Origin: Bryobacteraceae bacterium | GTDB taxonomy: Bacteria; Acidobacteriota; Terriglobia; Bryobacterales; Bryobacteraceae | Direction of reading: 5' to 3' | DNA: 64,000 nucleotides | Assembly (NCBI GenBank): GCA_026129905.1 | Contig: JAHCHE010000001.1 | Coordinates: 1 to 64,000 of the forward strand | Part shown: positions 53,771-62,521 of the stretch, piece by piece | How the letters are laid out: each line of letters begins with the position of its first letter | Position numbering within the stretch: the first letter of the stretch is position 1 | The notes under the pieces: model-generated | The model's database searches: none | Told to the model about the DNA's origin: nothing | The model's input: the letters and a program-made list of their open reading frames with translations, nothing else | Program-made: the position numbers and the translations under genes

Positions 53771-55192
53771 TTATGCGGCCGCGGCTCGCGGTTTCTCGAC
53801 GCCCGCCGCCCCCGTGACGGTGGCCAGAACGTTGTACAGGAACGCGACGATGCCGGCGAACATCAGGATGCCCGAGACAAAGCGCACCAGCCAGACGGGC
53901 TTCAGCGCCACGACGGTATCGATAAACGGTATGGCCGGGTTATTCCACTGCCAGCCCTGCCAGACGCCGCCGAGCCAGAGCGTGACAAAGAAGCCGAGCC
54001 CCCCGATCATCAGCAGCCAGTAACTCCAGTTGGCGAGCGCGTCGGAGTACAGCGTCCGGTTAAACATGCGCGGTATGGCGTAGTAGCAGCCGGCGACGGC
54101 GAAGAAGCTGAACGCGCCCAGGACGGCCATGTGCGCGTGTCCGGGAATCCAGTCCGTTTTCGAGACGATGGCGTTCACCGACCGCAGGCTGTGCATCGGT
54201 CCCTGGAAGCAGGTGAGCAGGTAGAATACGACACCGGACATCAGGAACTTCAGCGGAACGTTCTCGCGCAACTGTTGCCACTGGCCTTTCATCGTCGCGA
54301 AGAAGTTGTAAACCACCGTCCACACCGGAATCAGCAGCATCACGGAGAACACGATGGCGATAGTCTGCAGCCACTGCGAAATCGGGCCGTGGAGCATGTG
54401 ATGGGCGCCGGTCCACACGTACACGAAGGCCAGGGACCAGAAGCCGATCATCGACAACTTGTGGCTGAACAGCGGTATGTTGCCGCTCTTGGGGATGAAG
54501 TAGTACGCCAGCGCAAGTCCTACGGGAGTGAAAATGAGGCCCACGGCGTTGTGGACGTACATCCAGTTAAGATTGGCCTGGTTGACCCCGGTGGCCGCGA
54601 GCACGGCGAAATTGCCCGTCAGGTACACGAACGCCGTCCACAGAATGGTGCCCATGATGTACCACAGCGAGACGTACATCTGCGCGTAGCGCCTGGTTCC
54701 GATCGTGGCGAAGATGTTGAAGCCGAACATAATCCACGCGGCCACCACCGCGATGTCGAGAGCCAGGGGCAATTCGGCGTATTCGAGGCCCTGATTCCAG
54801 CCGGCAAGCAGGGACACCACCGCGCCCAGAATAATGACGTTCCACAGCGCGGCGGTGGCGATGCCGAGCTTTTCGCTCCAGATCCTGACCCCGCAAAGGC
54901 GCGGCACAAGGTAGAACGTCAAACCCATGTCGGCCGCGAGGAGCCAGCCAAAGAGCATGCCGTTGACGTGCAGGGGCCGAAGGCGGCCGTAGGAAAGGGG
55001 CGCCACCGTCCCCAGCAATTCAGGCCACACGAATTTCGCGGCGATGGTAATGGCGATGATACCGACAATAAAGAAGTATCCAATGGCGCTGATGAGGAAC
55101 CACTTCGCCGTCGTGTCGGCGTGCGCCGAAGGCGAAACAGCCGCGGCGCCGGAGGGCGAGACTGCGCCGGTGGTTAGTTGTTTCTCTTGCAT
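53771..55192 (-). CDS. ccoN: CcoN, catalytic subunit of cbb3 oxidase
   Basis: A 473-residue haem-copper oxidase subunit I of the cbb3 (C) type with about 12 membrane helices. The low-spin haem histidine is in RPLHVNGMLFGWLLAADMG. The copper and high-spin haem region is GAHHMLHGPISQWLQTIA and DWIPGHAHMAVLGAFS. YYFIPKSGNIPLFSHKL and the FNRTLYS block are typical. It reduces oxygen to water at high affinity. It abuts the heptahaem cytochrome gene exactly. Confidence 0.95.
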   Translation of the reverse strand: MQEKQLTTGAVSPSGAAAVSPSAHADTTAKWFLISAIGYFFIVGIIAITIAAKFVWPELLGTVAPLSYGRLRPLHVNGMLFGWLLAADMGLTFYLVPRLCGVRIWSEKLGIATAALWNVIILGAVVSLLAGWNQGLEYAELPLALDIAVVAAWIMFGFNIFATIGTRRYAQMYVSLWYIMGTILWTAFVYLTGNFAVLAATGVNQANLNWMYVHNAVGLIFTPVGLALAYYFIPKSGNIPLFSHKLSMIGFWSLAFVYVWTGAHHMLHGPISQWLQTIAIVFSVMLLIPVWTVVYNFFATMKGQWQQLRENVPLKFLMSGVVFYLLTCFQGPMHSLRSVNAIVSKTDWIPGHAHMAVLGAFSFFAVAGCYYAIPRMFNRTLYSDALANWSYWLLMIGGLGFFVTLWLGGVWQGWQWNNPAIPFIDTVVALKPVWLVRFVSGILMFAGIVAFLYNVLATVTGAAGVEKPRAAAA

Positions 55193-56995
55193 CTATCTCC
55201 TCGCTGTCAGGTTGCGATCCGGTTTCGGGTTCAGACTGCGAATGTAGTTGACGAGATCTCCGACGTCGTTGGTGGAGAGTCCATAGTCGATCCAGGGCGG
55301 CATGGCCGTGCCCTGAACGCCGTACAGGAGGGAGTCGAACAGCCGGCGGTCGGAGAGACTGTTGACAAACTCCGCGTTGCGGAGATTGCGCGGGCGGGGC
55401 AGGATGTCCAGCGAGTTGGGTCCCTTGCCGTCGGCCTTGCGGCCATGGCAACCGGCGCACCGGCGCAGGTAGATCGCCTCTCCGCGGGCGGCCGACTCGG
55501 CGCCGGCAGCGACGGGGTTGGCGTCGGGAAGCCGGCGCGCCGTAAGTTCGCGGCGCGGTTGTTTCACAAAGGTCGCCTGGACGTAGTCGCGCAACTCGGT
55601 GATCCGCGCGTCGTCCATCACCCGGGCCCAGCCGGGCATGGACGTCCCGGGCACGCCGTTGCGGATGGAGTCGAACAGCCGTTCGGGCGTTTTCGAATTC
55701 ATGAAGGCTGTCTTGGTAAGGTCGCGGGGCGACGGATCGAGGTAGAGGGCGATCGGTCCTTCGCCGTTGCCGCGCTCGCCGTGACAGCGGGCGCAGAACG
55801 CGTTGTACGCGGCCGCGCTGTCGGCGGCCGGGGGCGGCGTCTTCAGGCTGGCCAGGTAAGCGGTCATGGCCTGGAAATCCTGCCGGGGGAAACGGAAAGC
55901 GGGCATGATCGAGTCCGGCATGCGCGAACGCGGGTTGAGGAAATGTTCCAGCAGCCAGTCTTCGTCTCGGATGAGACCTTCGAAACTGAGATCCGGGGCG
56001 ACGACGCCGTCTTTTTCCAGCTTGTGGCAGGCCGCGCAATAGCGGTCGCGGACAAGCTGGCGCCCACGCTCGATAACGTTGGAGGCGGCCACTGGTGGCG
56101 CGGCCGAGGTCTCGACGATCTCCCGGGGCGCGCCCAGGCGAGCCCGGTAGCGCTCCAGCGACGTCTCCGTGTAGTTGATGCCGCGGCGGCTCTTTAAGAA
56201 GATAACCAGCGCCTTGACATCCGCCGCGTTCAGATTGAACTTCGGCATGAACGAAGTGGCCGAGTTCGCGCGAGGATCAACGATGGACTCCCACAGGTAA
56301 TCGAGCTTGAACTTCTTGCCGACGTCCGACAGGTCGGGGCCGAGCGTGCCGTCGGAGAGTCCCTCGATGCGGTGGCAGCCGTAGCAGTTGGACTCGAAGT
56401 AAAGGCGGCGTCCGCGCACCACTTGCGGCGCGCCGGCGAAGTTCTCCTCGGTATGACACTGCGCGCAGTTGGCCTCCATGTACTCGATTCCCAGTAGCTG
56501 CGGGCGGAAGTCGTCGCGCCAGCCGTGCTGGGCGACGTAGCCGAGCAGCGGATCGGGCCAATAGTGATCCTCGCCGTGGCTGTAGAAGTTGTCGAGTCCC
56601 CTGCCCTGGCCGTCGTGGCAGACGGTGCAGCCGAAATCGGAGAACTTGTGGCGGCGCTCCCAACGGCCGTTGCGTTCGGCGTCGCCGAGAGCCGTCGAGT
56701 AGGAGTGCGTGCGCAGCGGATGGGCGTGTCCCTGGAAGCGAGGATCGTCGGCGGCGATGTGACAGGTGACGCAGCGATCGACGCGGGACTCGCCGAACTG
56801 AGTGACGATGATCTGCTCGATCCGCGGCTTGCGGGCGTCGAGTTCGGCGCGCTCGTGTTCGTTCTTCGAGAGGGCGCGGGCCTGGTCGAAGTAGGCCGTC
56901 TGGTGCCGCTCCCACCGGTGGAAGAACTGATTGTAGAAGACGATCCCGTGAACGATCAGGACGACGAAGCTGGAAATAGCCAGTGCGAGTCTCAT
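55193..56995 (-). CDS. Membrane-anchored heptahaem cytochrome c
   Basis: A 600-residue protein with an N-terminal anchor helix (about 3-21) and seven haem motifs: CVTCH 75-79, CTVCH 123-127, CAQCH 177-181, CYGCH 204-208, CAACH 320-324, CARCH 401-405 and CAGCH 513-517. The first three form a unit like a bc-complex cytochrome. The last three or four are class I domains with GxxMP axial sites, as in CcoP. It lies between cytochrome b and CcoN and could bridge the two complexes, replacing both cytochrome c1 and CcoP. This role is inferred from order and content. Confidence 0.88.
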   Translation of the reverse strand: MRLALAISSFVVLIVHGIVFYNQFFHRWERHQTAYFDQARALSKNEHERAELDARKPRIEQIIVTQFGESRVDRCVTCHIAADDPRFQGHAHPLRTHSYSTALGDAERNGRWERRHKFSDFGCTVCHDGQGRGLDNFYSHGEDHYWPDPLLGYVAQHGWRDDFRPQLLGIEYMEANCAQCHTEENFAGAPQVVRGRRLYFESNCYGCHRIEGLSDGTLGPDLSDVGKKFKLDYLWESIVDPRANSATSFMPKFNLNAADVKALVIFLKSRRGINYTETSLERYRARLGAPREIVETSAAPPVAASNVIERGRQLVRDRYCAACHKLEKDGVVAPDLSFEGLIRDEDWLLEHFLNPRSRMPDSIMPAFRFPRQDFQAMTAYLASLKTPPPAADSAAAYNAFCARCHGERGNGEGPIALYLDPSPRDLTKTAFMNSKTPERLFDSIRNGVPGTSMPGWARVMDDARITELRDYVQATFVKQPRRELTARRLPDANPVAAGAESAARGEAIYLRRCAGCHGRKADGKGPNSLDILPRPRNLRNAEFVNSLSDRRLFDSLLYGVQGTAMPPWIDYGLSTNDVGDLVNYIRSLNPKPDRNLTARR

Positions 56996-57005
56996 GGGAT
57001 CAACC

Positions 57006-58292
57006 TCACCAGGGAGAGACGAACGTCCAGTTCGGCCCGCGGAAGAAGGTGCCGATGACGATCAGGATCACGTTGACGACGGCAAACAGCAGAAACAGCG
57101 TGTTGGCCAGGAGCCGCTCGCGCGCGAACCACTGGCCGACGCCGATCGGGCGGCGGTCCAGGTACGGCAGCGCCAGCAGGATAAGCACTTCGATTGTCGG
57201 GATGCCGATGCCGCCCCAGAACGCGGAGTAGCTGACCATCTCCTGAAGCCCGAGGAAGTACCACGGCGCCTTGGCCGGGTTGGGGGGGTGCATGATATTC
57301 ACGGGTTCTTCGAGGGGCGCGTTGAACAGCAGCGACACGACCAGCACCCCGGCGACGGTGAGCACAAAGACGAACAACTCGGCGATGAGGAGGTTGGGCC
57401 AGCTATACACGGACCGGTCCGGCACGTTCCCAACTTTGGTGAAGGGCCCACGGACGAAGCCCATCAGGCCGATGGTCTTCTCGCCGGGTTCCAGGCCGGT
57501 GGTTCCGGCCACCATCTTCATCGAGTACAGAGGCTTGTCTTCCACCGGCTCCTCGGGACGCGAGAGGCCGCCGTCCTTGCGGATCCGCCAGAAATGGACG
57601 GCGATCAGCAGGACCATCAGCGCGGGCAGCACCACCACATGCAGGACGTAGAAGCGCAGGAGCGCTTCCTGGCCCACCGTGTAGTCGCCCAGCAGGATGA
57701 ATTGCATGCTCTTGCCCAATACCGGCGCGTAGCCGGCGATGGCGGCGCCCACGGTGATGGCCCAGAACGCGAGCTGGTCCCATGGGAGCAGGTAGCCGGT
57801 GAAGCTGGCGAACATCGTCAGCAGGAAAAGGCCGACGCCGATCACCCAATTGAACTCGCGGGGCTTCTTGTAAGCGCCGGTGAAGAAGACGCGGCACATG
57901 TGCAGGAAGACGGCCGCAACCATGCCGTGCGCGGCCCAGCGGTGCATGTTGCGGAGAAACGTGCCGAATGCCACCGAGCCCCGCAAGTCGAGCATCCGGT
58001 CGTACGCCTGGCCGGTGGACGGCACATAGTAGAACATCAGCAGCACGCCGGTGACAGCCAGAATCAGGAACAGGAACAGCGAGATCAACCCGAGCCCCAG
58101 GGTGTACAGAGGCCGCAGGGTGTTCTGGTGAACCTTCACCGGATGAATGTGCAGAAAGAAGTTGGTGAACGAAGTCGCGGAACGCCCGAGGTCCGAGGAC
58201 GGAAGAGGATTGCGAAAGATGGACGTCCAGAGGTTGCGCGGCAGTTCGGCGACGGTCTTCGCCAGGCCGGGTTCTTGCGCAGGGGGCTTCAT
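57006..58292 (-). CDS. Cytochrome b of a bc-type complex
   Basis: A 428-residue protein. Four N-terminal helices hold [17 protein letters not shown] with the haem b histidines, and the C-terminal half has [14 protein letters not shown], a PEWY-type quinol site. Joined cytochrome b and subunit IV in one chain is typical. The ATG at 58292 overlaps the Rieske stop by four bases. It oxidises quinol and, with the Rieske protein, passes electrons to the heptahaem cytochrome. Confidence 0.93.
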   Translation of the reverse strand: MKPPAQEPGLAKTVAELPRNLWTSIFRNPLPSSDLGRSATSFTNFFLHIHPVKVHQNTLRPLYTLGLGLISLFLFLILAVTGVLLMFYYVPSTGQAYDRMLDLRGSVAFGTFLRNMHRWAAHGMVAAVFLHMCRVFFTGAYKKPREFNWVIGVGLFLLTMFASFTGYLLPWDQLAFWAITVGAAIAGYAPVLGKSMQFILLGDYTVGQEALLRFYVLHVVVLPALMVLLIAVHFWRIRKDGGLSRPEEPVEDKPLYSMKMVAGTTGLEPGEKTIGLMGFVRGPFTKVGNVPDRSVYSWPNLLIAELFVFVLTVAGVLVVSLLFNAPLEEPVNIMHPPNPAKAPWYFLGLQEMVSYSAFWGGIGIPTIEVLILLALPYLDRRPIGVGQWFARERLLANTLFLLFAVVNVILIVIGTFFRGPNWTFVSPW

Positions 58293-58759
58293 ACCTGGAA
58301 ATAGGCTCCCTGCTGAACCTCGACGCTGGTGTCGACGGTCAGTTCCCCATTGGGCGTCAGATTGATGGAATACCATGGCAGCGGCTTCGGCGCCGGACCG
58401 CCGGTGACATTGCCATCCTGATCGAAGCGCGAGCCGTGGCAGGGGCAGGCGAAGCCGGTTTCGGCGACGCCGACGATGCAGCCGAGATGGGTGCAGGTGG
58501 TGGAAATCGCCGCCAAGCGGTCGCCTTCGCGCACGATGCAGACGCGGCGGGCGTCCAGCGAGATGCGCGTCCCGGAGGGGAAATCCTCCGGGCGGCCGAT
58601 CGAGAAGCGGCTCGGCGCGCCGTAGGTGGCTCTGGGCTTCATGAACACAAGGTTCGAGAAAACGCTGACGACGGCCGAGCCGAACAGCGCGACGCTGCTG
58701 AGCCAGTTCAGCACGCTGCGGCGCGACGTTTTGTCAGTTGCGGGAGGGTTCGCTGTCAT
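58289..58759 (-). CDS. Rieske [2Fe-2S] protein
   Basis: A 156-residue protein. A Tat-like RRSVLNW and membrane anchor (about 14-40) is followed by the Rieske fold with CTHLGC at 89-94 and CPCHGS at 105-110, the two cluster-binding boxes. It accepts electrons from quinol at the bc complex. It overlaps the next (cytochrome b) ATG, and its own start lies inside the end of the CcoS-like gene. Confidence 0.94.
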   Translation of the reverse strand: MTANPPATDKTSRRSVLNWLSSVALFGSAVVSVFSNLVFMKPRATYGAPSRFSIGRPEDFPSGTRISLDARRVCIVREGDRLAAISTTCTHLGCIVGVAETGFACPCHGSRFDQDGNVTGGPAPKPLPWYSINLTPNGELTVDTSVEVQQGAYFQV

Positions 58760-58940
58760 TCGTCTGTTGCTCCGTGGGGCGGTCGACCAGTTCTTCGACG
58801 TCGGACCAGAAAACCTGATATTTCACATCCTCCAGGTCGCGGAAGTAGTCTTTCTTGACGGCGAAAACGAACAGGCAGGCGCCGGCGAGCCCCATCGCGA
58901 GACTGGCCAGGATCGCCACCCACGTCAGCTCTTCGCCCAT
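58734..58940 (-). CDS. CcoS-like small membrane protein, upstream copy
   Basis: A 68-residue protein starting at 58940 behind a strong GGAGGTGAC. One membrane helix (about 5-27) is followed by [20 protein letters not shown] and an acidic end, the CcoS layout. It is the second gene of the operon, after the Rrf2 regulator, whose last 16 bases it overlaps. Together with 52981-53157 it gives two CcoS-like peptides in one operon. Confidence 0.7.
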   Translation of the reverse strand: MGEELTWVAILASLAMGLAGACLFVFAVKKDYFRDLEDVKYQVFWSDVEELVDRPTEQQTNDSEPSRN

Positions 58941-59374
58941 GTCACCTCCACCAGGCCGGATTGGCGCAGCGCGGACTCGCGGGCGAGTTGGTCCAGCCGG
59001 GCGGCTTCGAGGACCTCGATCATACGGGCTTGCGCGACGATCCAGACGGAGTGGGCCGCGCACCAGCCCTGGCGGTCGCACGAGTCGCCCGACATCAGGC
59101 AGGTGTTCAAGTAGATGGGGCCCTGGATGGCGCGGATCACGTCGAGCAGGGAAATGCGCTCGGCGGGGACCGCCAGTTCGAAGCCGCCGCTTTTTCCCCG
59201 GTGCGAGTGGATTAGGCCGCCGTTGACCAGTTGCTGCAGGATCTTGCCGAGAAAGCTGTCCGGAACGGCGCCGGTATGGGCAAGCTCGGCGCGGCTGACG
59301 CGTTCCCCTTTGGCGATGGAGGCCAAGTGGATCATGACGCGGACGCCATAGTCGGCGGCACGGGTAAGCTGCAT
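58925..59374 (-). CDS. Rrf2-family iron-sulfur regulator
   Basis: A 149-residue regulator. MQLTRAADYGVRVMIHLAS is the Rrf2 start, then a winged helix with SFLGKILQQLVNGGLIHSHR. The cluster-binding cysteines are C92, C99 and C105 in a CX6CX5C loop, as in NsrR/IscR-type sensors. It is likely a redox, oxygen or NO sensor that controls its own operon. It is the first of 14 genes, so it may autoregulate the bc/cbb3 genes. Confidence 0.93.
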   Translation of the reverse strand: MQLTRAADYGVRVMIHLASIAKGERVSRAELAHTGAVPDSFLGKILQQLVNGGLIHSHRGKSGGFELAVPAERISLLDVIRAIQGPIYLNTCLMSGDSCDRQGWCAAHSVWIVAQARMIEVLEAARLDQLARESALRQSGLVEVTWAKS

Positions 59375-59390
59375 GGATCCGTCAAGTTTT

Positions 59391-59436
59391 GACTAATTAG
59401 AGTCTTTTTATCCAGTTTGTCCTGTTAGCACGTCAG
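59391..59436 (-). promoter_or_regulatory. Promoter and dyad operator of the bc/cbb3 operon
   Basis: On the minus strand a CTGACG -35 (59431-59436) and a GATAAA -10 (59407-59412) are spaced by 18 bases. Directly after lies the dyad GACTCTAATTAGTC (59391-59404), with an 8-base CTAATTAG palindrome. It falls on the transcription start, 17-30 bases before the Rrf2 ATG at 59374. This is the right position for autorepression by the Rrf2 protein. Confidence 0.5.
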
Positions 59437-59635
59437 GCGCCGGGCGTTTTCGCGCACCGCCCGAGCCGGAGCAGGGGCCGCGTTGCCGCGTGTTCTGTGG
59501 AGATGTGTGGTGGATCTCAACAGCGACAGCAAAGCGTGTCGATTGGGGGAAAAGACGCACAGTGGGTCAAATAGCGTGGCGCGAAGTCGGCGGTGGCATG
59601 GAACACGGACGAGCAGGGGGCGTGTCTAAGTTGAC

Positions 59636-60120
59636 GTGGCTCGGGTGCTTGCCTTGCTTCTGGCGCTTACGCTCGGCGTCCGCGATACGCAAGGGAATGA
59701 CTGCCGGGCGCCTCAACCGTCATGTGTGTACCTCGGCGCCGATGTGATTTTTGTTGGACGGGTAGCGGGCAGAAACGTCGAACAGCTTGGACGGTTTCGC
59801 CCCTTCAGACTGCTTCGCTTCGAGCTCGAGGACCGGTTCAAGGGCTTAGGTGAAGGCATCCGCGACATGTCGATCGACGGCGCGAGGTTCGGCGACGGCA
59901 ACGGAACTTCGCTTCAGGGACGACAATACCTGGGTAGTCCATGGGTCGCGTGCCATGGCAAAGGGTGGTCCAGTAGACCGCTGGCTCCGGGGCTGCGCCG
60001 GAACCGGCGTCTTGACGTCCCGGACGCCTCGTACTTAGCGTTGACCGTATCGAGACGTTCACGCCCGACAACTTTTGGTTATTTAAGTACGACCGTTCGG
60101 AACGGCGCTCTGGCTTCTAG
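59636..60120 (+). pseudogene. Frameshifted small secreted protein gene
   Basis: The frame from 59636 begins with a signal-like MARVLALLLALTLGVRD and then CRAPQPSCVYLGADVIFVGR, a secreted Cys-rich start. After about residue 95 a neighbouring frame (NTWVVHGSRAMAKGGPVDRW, then GTGVLTSRTPRT) continues it better, and later the first frame again reads DVPDASYLAL. This looks like one decayed or indel-hit gene, possibly related to acidobacterial secreted proteins with a Cys-rich start and a later GTxxLxS motif. The function is unknown. Confidence 0.5.
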
Positions 60121-60122
60121 CA

Positions 60123-60593
60123 ATGGCGATTGGCCTGGCGTCGGTGTCAATCCAACATTTAAGTGAGCCGATCTTACTGTGGTGCGGAGGCTTTGCCGGT
60201 CTTCTGTGTGGACGATTTACGCAATATTCGAGATATGCCGCAACGTCCCTGGGGCTCGTCCCATATCTGATGACTGCAACAATTCTACTGGTTGTCCCGT
60301 TGCAAAGGCCATTCTTCTTCGCGCATCCCGGCAAGTGGCGCGACTTTCTGCGAACGGGAATCGCACTCACGACGCGGGGGGAAGATGCTTTGCTGAATGC
60401 GGCGCTGTACTCAGGACTAACGATAATCGTCTACTCTGCGGCTCGCTTGGTTCCTAGCGACCGCAGCAGGGTTCTGGCCCCATGGATTGGTTGGCTCGCT
60501 GCCCTTTTGCTTGCACCGTTTGACACCCTCTCCTACGTTCTCTTTACTTCCGGCAGCCATTCGCGCAAGCTCGGCGGCATCAGGAAATCCTGA
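60123..60593 (+). CDS. Small polytopic membrane protein, unknown
   Basis: A 156-residue protein with four membrane helices (about 14-31, 41-63, 96-113 and 122-143). No family is recognised. Its start follows the broken secreted-protein gene by a few bases. Codon use looks genuine, with an ATG start and no strong ribosome-binding site. Confidence 0.55.
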   Translation: MAIGLASVSIQHLSEPILLWCGGFAGLLCGRFTQYSRYAATSLGLVPYLMTATILLVVPLQRPFFFAHPGKWRDFLRTGIALTTRGEDALLNAALYSGLTIIVYSAARLVPSDRSRVLAPWIGWLAALLLAPFDTLSYVLFTSGSHSRKLGGIRKS

Positions 60594-61008
60594 TGGGGCA
60601 GGTAGGGGCGATAGCCTTTCGGCATAAAACATTATGTACCGATTCTGTTCCATCTGTTCCCTCGATCTTGCGCAATTTCTCGGACGGATTCCTAGACTAG
60701 CCGTCGCCAGACGGCTCTGGACGCCTGTCACCAGCACGCTCCGGTAACCGGTTGATCCGGCGCGACGACAGAAGCAAACGGGGCGAACCCCATCGCTGTT
60801 TCTCTGCTCACACCCGTTGATGATCTGATACCAGTACCTGACCGCAGCGATGTGCCGTTTCCGAGTGAGCAATGTTTTGTGTTGGTTCGGTCCGTAGGGC
60901 TGCCTCCTAGCCCTAGCATTACAGGCTGGATTTCGAAGATCGCCTTGCGCTGCTCAGGTCGAGGGCGCCACGCCGCTGCAGGCCACGGGCTTGCCCCTTT
61001 GTTGTCCG
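60594..61008. other. Stretch without a recognisable gene
   Basis: I see only short reading frames of weak composition on either strand. One minus-strand frame (60728-61012) is up to 94 residues long but has no domain-like content. Confidence 0.5.
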
Positions 61009-61083
61009 TCATCCCCAGTAGCCGCGGTCAAGCGACCGGTACTGGATCGCCTCGCCGACGTGCTTGACGGCGACGAACCGGCG
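61009..61083 (-). pseudogene. comM 3'-end remnant, second copy
   Basis: The last 24 codons read RRFVAVKHVGEAIQYRSLDR plus GYWG and a stop at 61009-61011. They match the end of the ComM fragment at 61210-61690 (VSAKHVAEAVQYRGLDRSYWT). The remainder of this copy is lost, and the copies are about 200 bases apart. Confidence 0.6.
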
Positions 61084-61209
61084 CGGTGAGTCGCTGCTTG
61101 ATGACGAGACGGTGGTGCGGCTGATCGCCGCAACGACATCCTGAGGGTCGGCCTCGGGCCATTCTAATGACGGAGATCCTGTCGGGTGCGTCGACTCAGA
61201 CTCTCAGGT

Positions 61210-61690
61210 TCAAGTCCAATAACTCCGATCCAGCCCCCGGTACTGCACCGCCTCCGCCACATGCTTGGCCGAAACGGTCTCCGAACCGGCCAGGTCGGCG
61301 ATCGTCCGCGCCACCTTCAGGATGCGATCGTGCGCCCGCGCCGAGAGCCCCATCCGCCGGACCGCCATCTCGAGCGTCCGCTCGCCCGCGTCGTCCAGGG
61401 CGCATAACCTCCGCAGCGCCTGGTGCGGTATATGCGCGTTGTAGAAGCCGCGCTGCCGTTGAAGGGTCCGCGCAGTTTCCACGCGCTGGCGCATCTCGGC
61501 CGAGTTGACGCCGTCGCCGCGGCCACGCAATTCCTTGTACGCCACGGCTGGCACTTCCACGTGCAGGTCGATGCGGTCGAGCAGCGGGCCGCTGATCTTC
61601 CCGAGGTACTGCTGGATCTGCGCGCCGGTGCAGCGACACTCGCGCGTGGAATCTCCGTGGAAGCCGCAGCGACATTCCTGCGTTGCCTTT
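61210..61690 (-). pseudogene. Truncated comM (YifB Mg-chelatase-like ATPase), C-terminal part
   Basis: A minus-strand frame reads ECRCGFHGDSTRECRCTGAQ, then IQQYLGKISGPLLDRIDLHV and EVPAV, then RGFYNAHIPHQALRRLCALD, and ends AEAVQYRGLDRSYWT. This is the C-terminal third of ComM/YifB, a AAA+ helicase for natural transformation. The N-terminal ATPase is absent. The frame begins about 61690, right where the divergent helix-turn-helix gene starts. comM is a known insertion site for genomic islands in other bacteria. Confidence 0.8.
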
Positions 61691-62324
61691 TTGCCATGTA
61701 CGCCTCAAGGCTCCAAAACCTCCCGCACCAGCCTATCCTAAGTCACTGAAAACATTAGGTGGCCACATCAGAAAGCGCCGCCTTGACCTTCACCTGCTCC
61801 AGAGCGAAGTCGCCAAACGCCTGGGCGTGACCGAATCCTGCATCTGGAACTGGGAAAACAACGCAACCACCCCGGCCTTCCAATACTGGCCGCCCATCAT
61901 CGAGTTTCTCGGCTACAACCCAGTCCCGGAACCAGAGGAACTGGCCGGCAGACTGAGATGGACGAGGAAAGGACTCGGGCTGTCCCAAGTTCAGCTAGCC
62001 ACGAGGCTTGGTGTCGACGAATCGACCATTGCACATTGGGAGCGGGGCATCAACCGCCCGACAGGACTCTACCGGAAGCTGGTTAGCAAGTTCATCGCAG
62101 ATGGAAAACCCGCGTTAGAAGTGCCGGCGAGTGCCTCTGAAGAAGACAACTTTTGGTTCCGGGAGCTCATCTCGGCAAGAAGACGGCGCGGGTTAACTCG
62201 TGCAGGTCTGGCCCGGAAGCTCGGAGTCAGCGAACACACCCTACGATGCTGGGAGCGTGGTGATCGAAAGCCCCACGGCCTTTATCGAAAGCTGATCGTG
62301 GTCTTCATTGGCGAACCGGAGTGA
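61683..62324 (+). CDS. Protein with three tandem XRE helix-turn-helix domains
   Basis: A 213-residue protein. Helix-turn-helix 1 spans about 28-75 (KTLGGHIRKRRLDLHLLQSE and VTESCIWNWENN). HTH 2 spans about 88-135 (LATRLGVDESTIAHWERGIN). HTH 3 spans about 158-208 (LARKLGVSEHTLRCWERGDR). HTH 2 and 3 share an ERGxxRP/KPxGLYRKL end, an internal duplication. No effector domain is present. The MPFCHV start is familiar from intact two-HTH relatives. It is divergent from the comM fragment and precedes the DUF3644 gene. Confidence 0.85.
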   Translation: MPFCHVRLKAPKPPAPAYPKSLKTLGGHIRKRRLDLHLLQSEVAKRLGVTESCIWNWENNATTPAFQYWPPIIEFLGYNPVPEPEELAGRLRWTRKGLGLSQVQLATRLGVDESTIAHWERGINRPTGLYRKLVSKFIADGKPALEVPASASEEDNFWFRELISARRRRGLTRAGLARKLGVSEHTLRCWERGDRKPHGLYRKLIVVFIGEPE

Positions 62325-62521
62325 TTCGAGATCTAACTGGCGGCGCAAACCAGGCACGTGGATTCTCGGATGCTGGAGCGTTTCTTGCGTCGGGGATCTT
62401 TACGCTGCGCTACCGACGAGTGGATATTTTGATACGCTGAACGGTGTTCGGGGCGTCCGTCAACAAACTCTCCACCGAAACAGGAAATTAGCGTTGCCGG
62501 TCGCGACGATCTGAGGAACCG

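Noticed and set aside
60728-61012. 94-residue minus-strand protein
   Set aside because: Weak composition and no recognisable domain or start signal.
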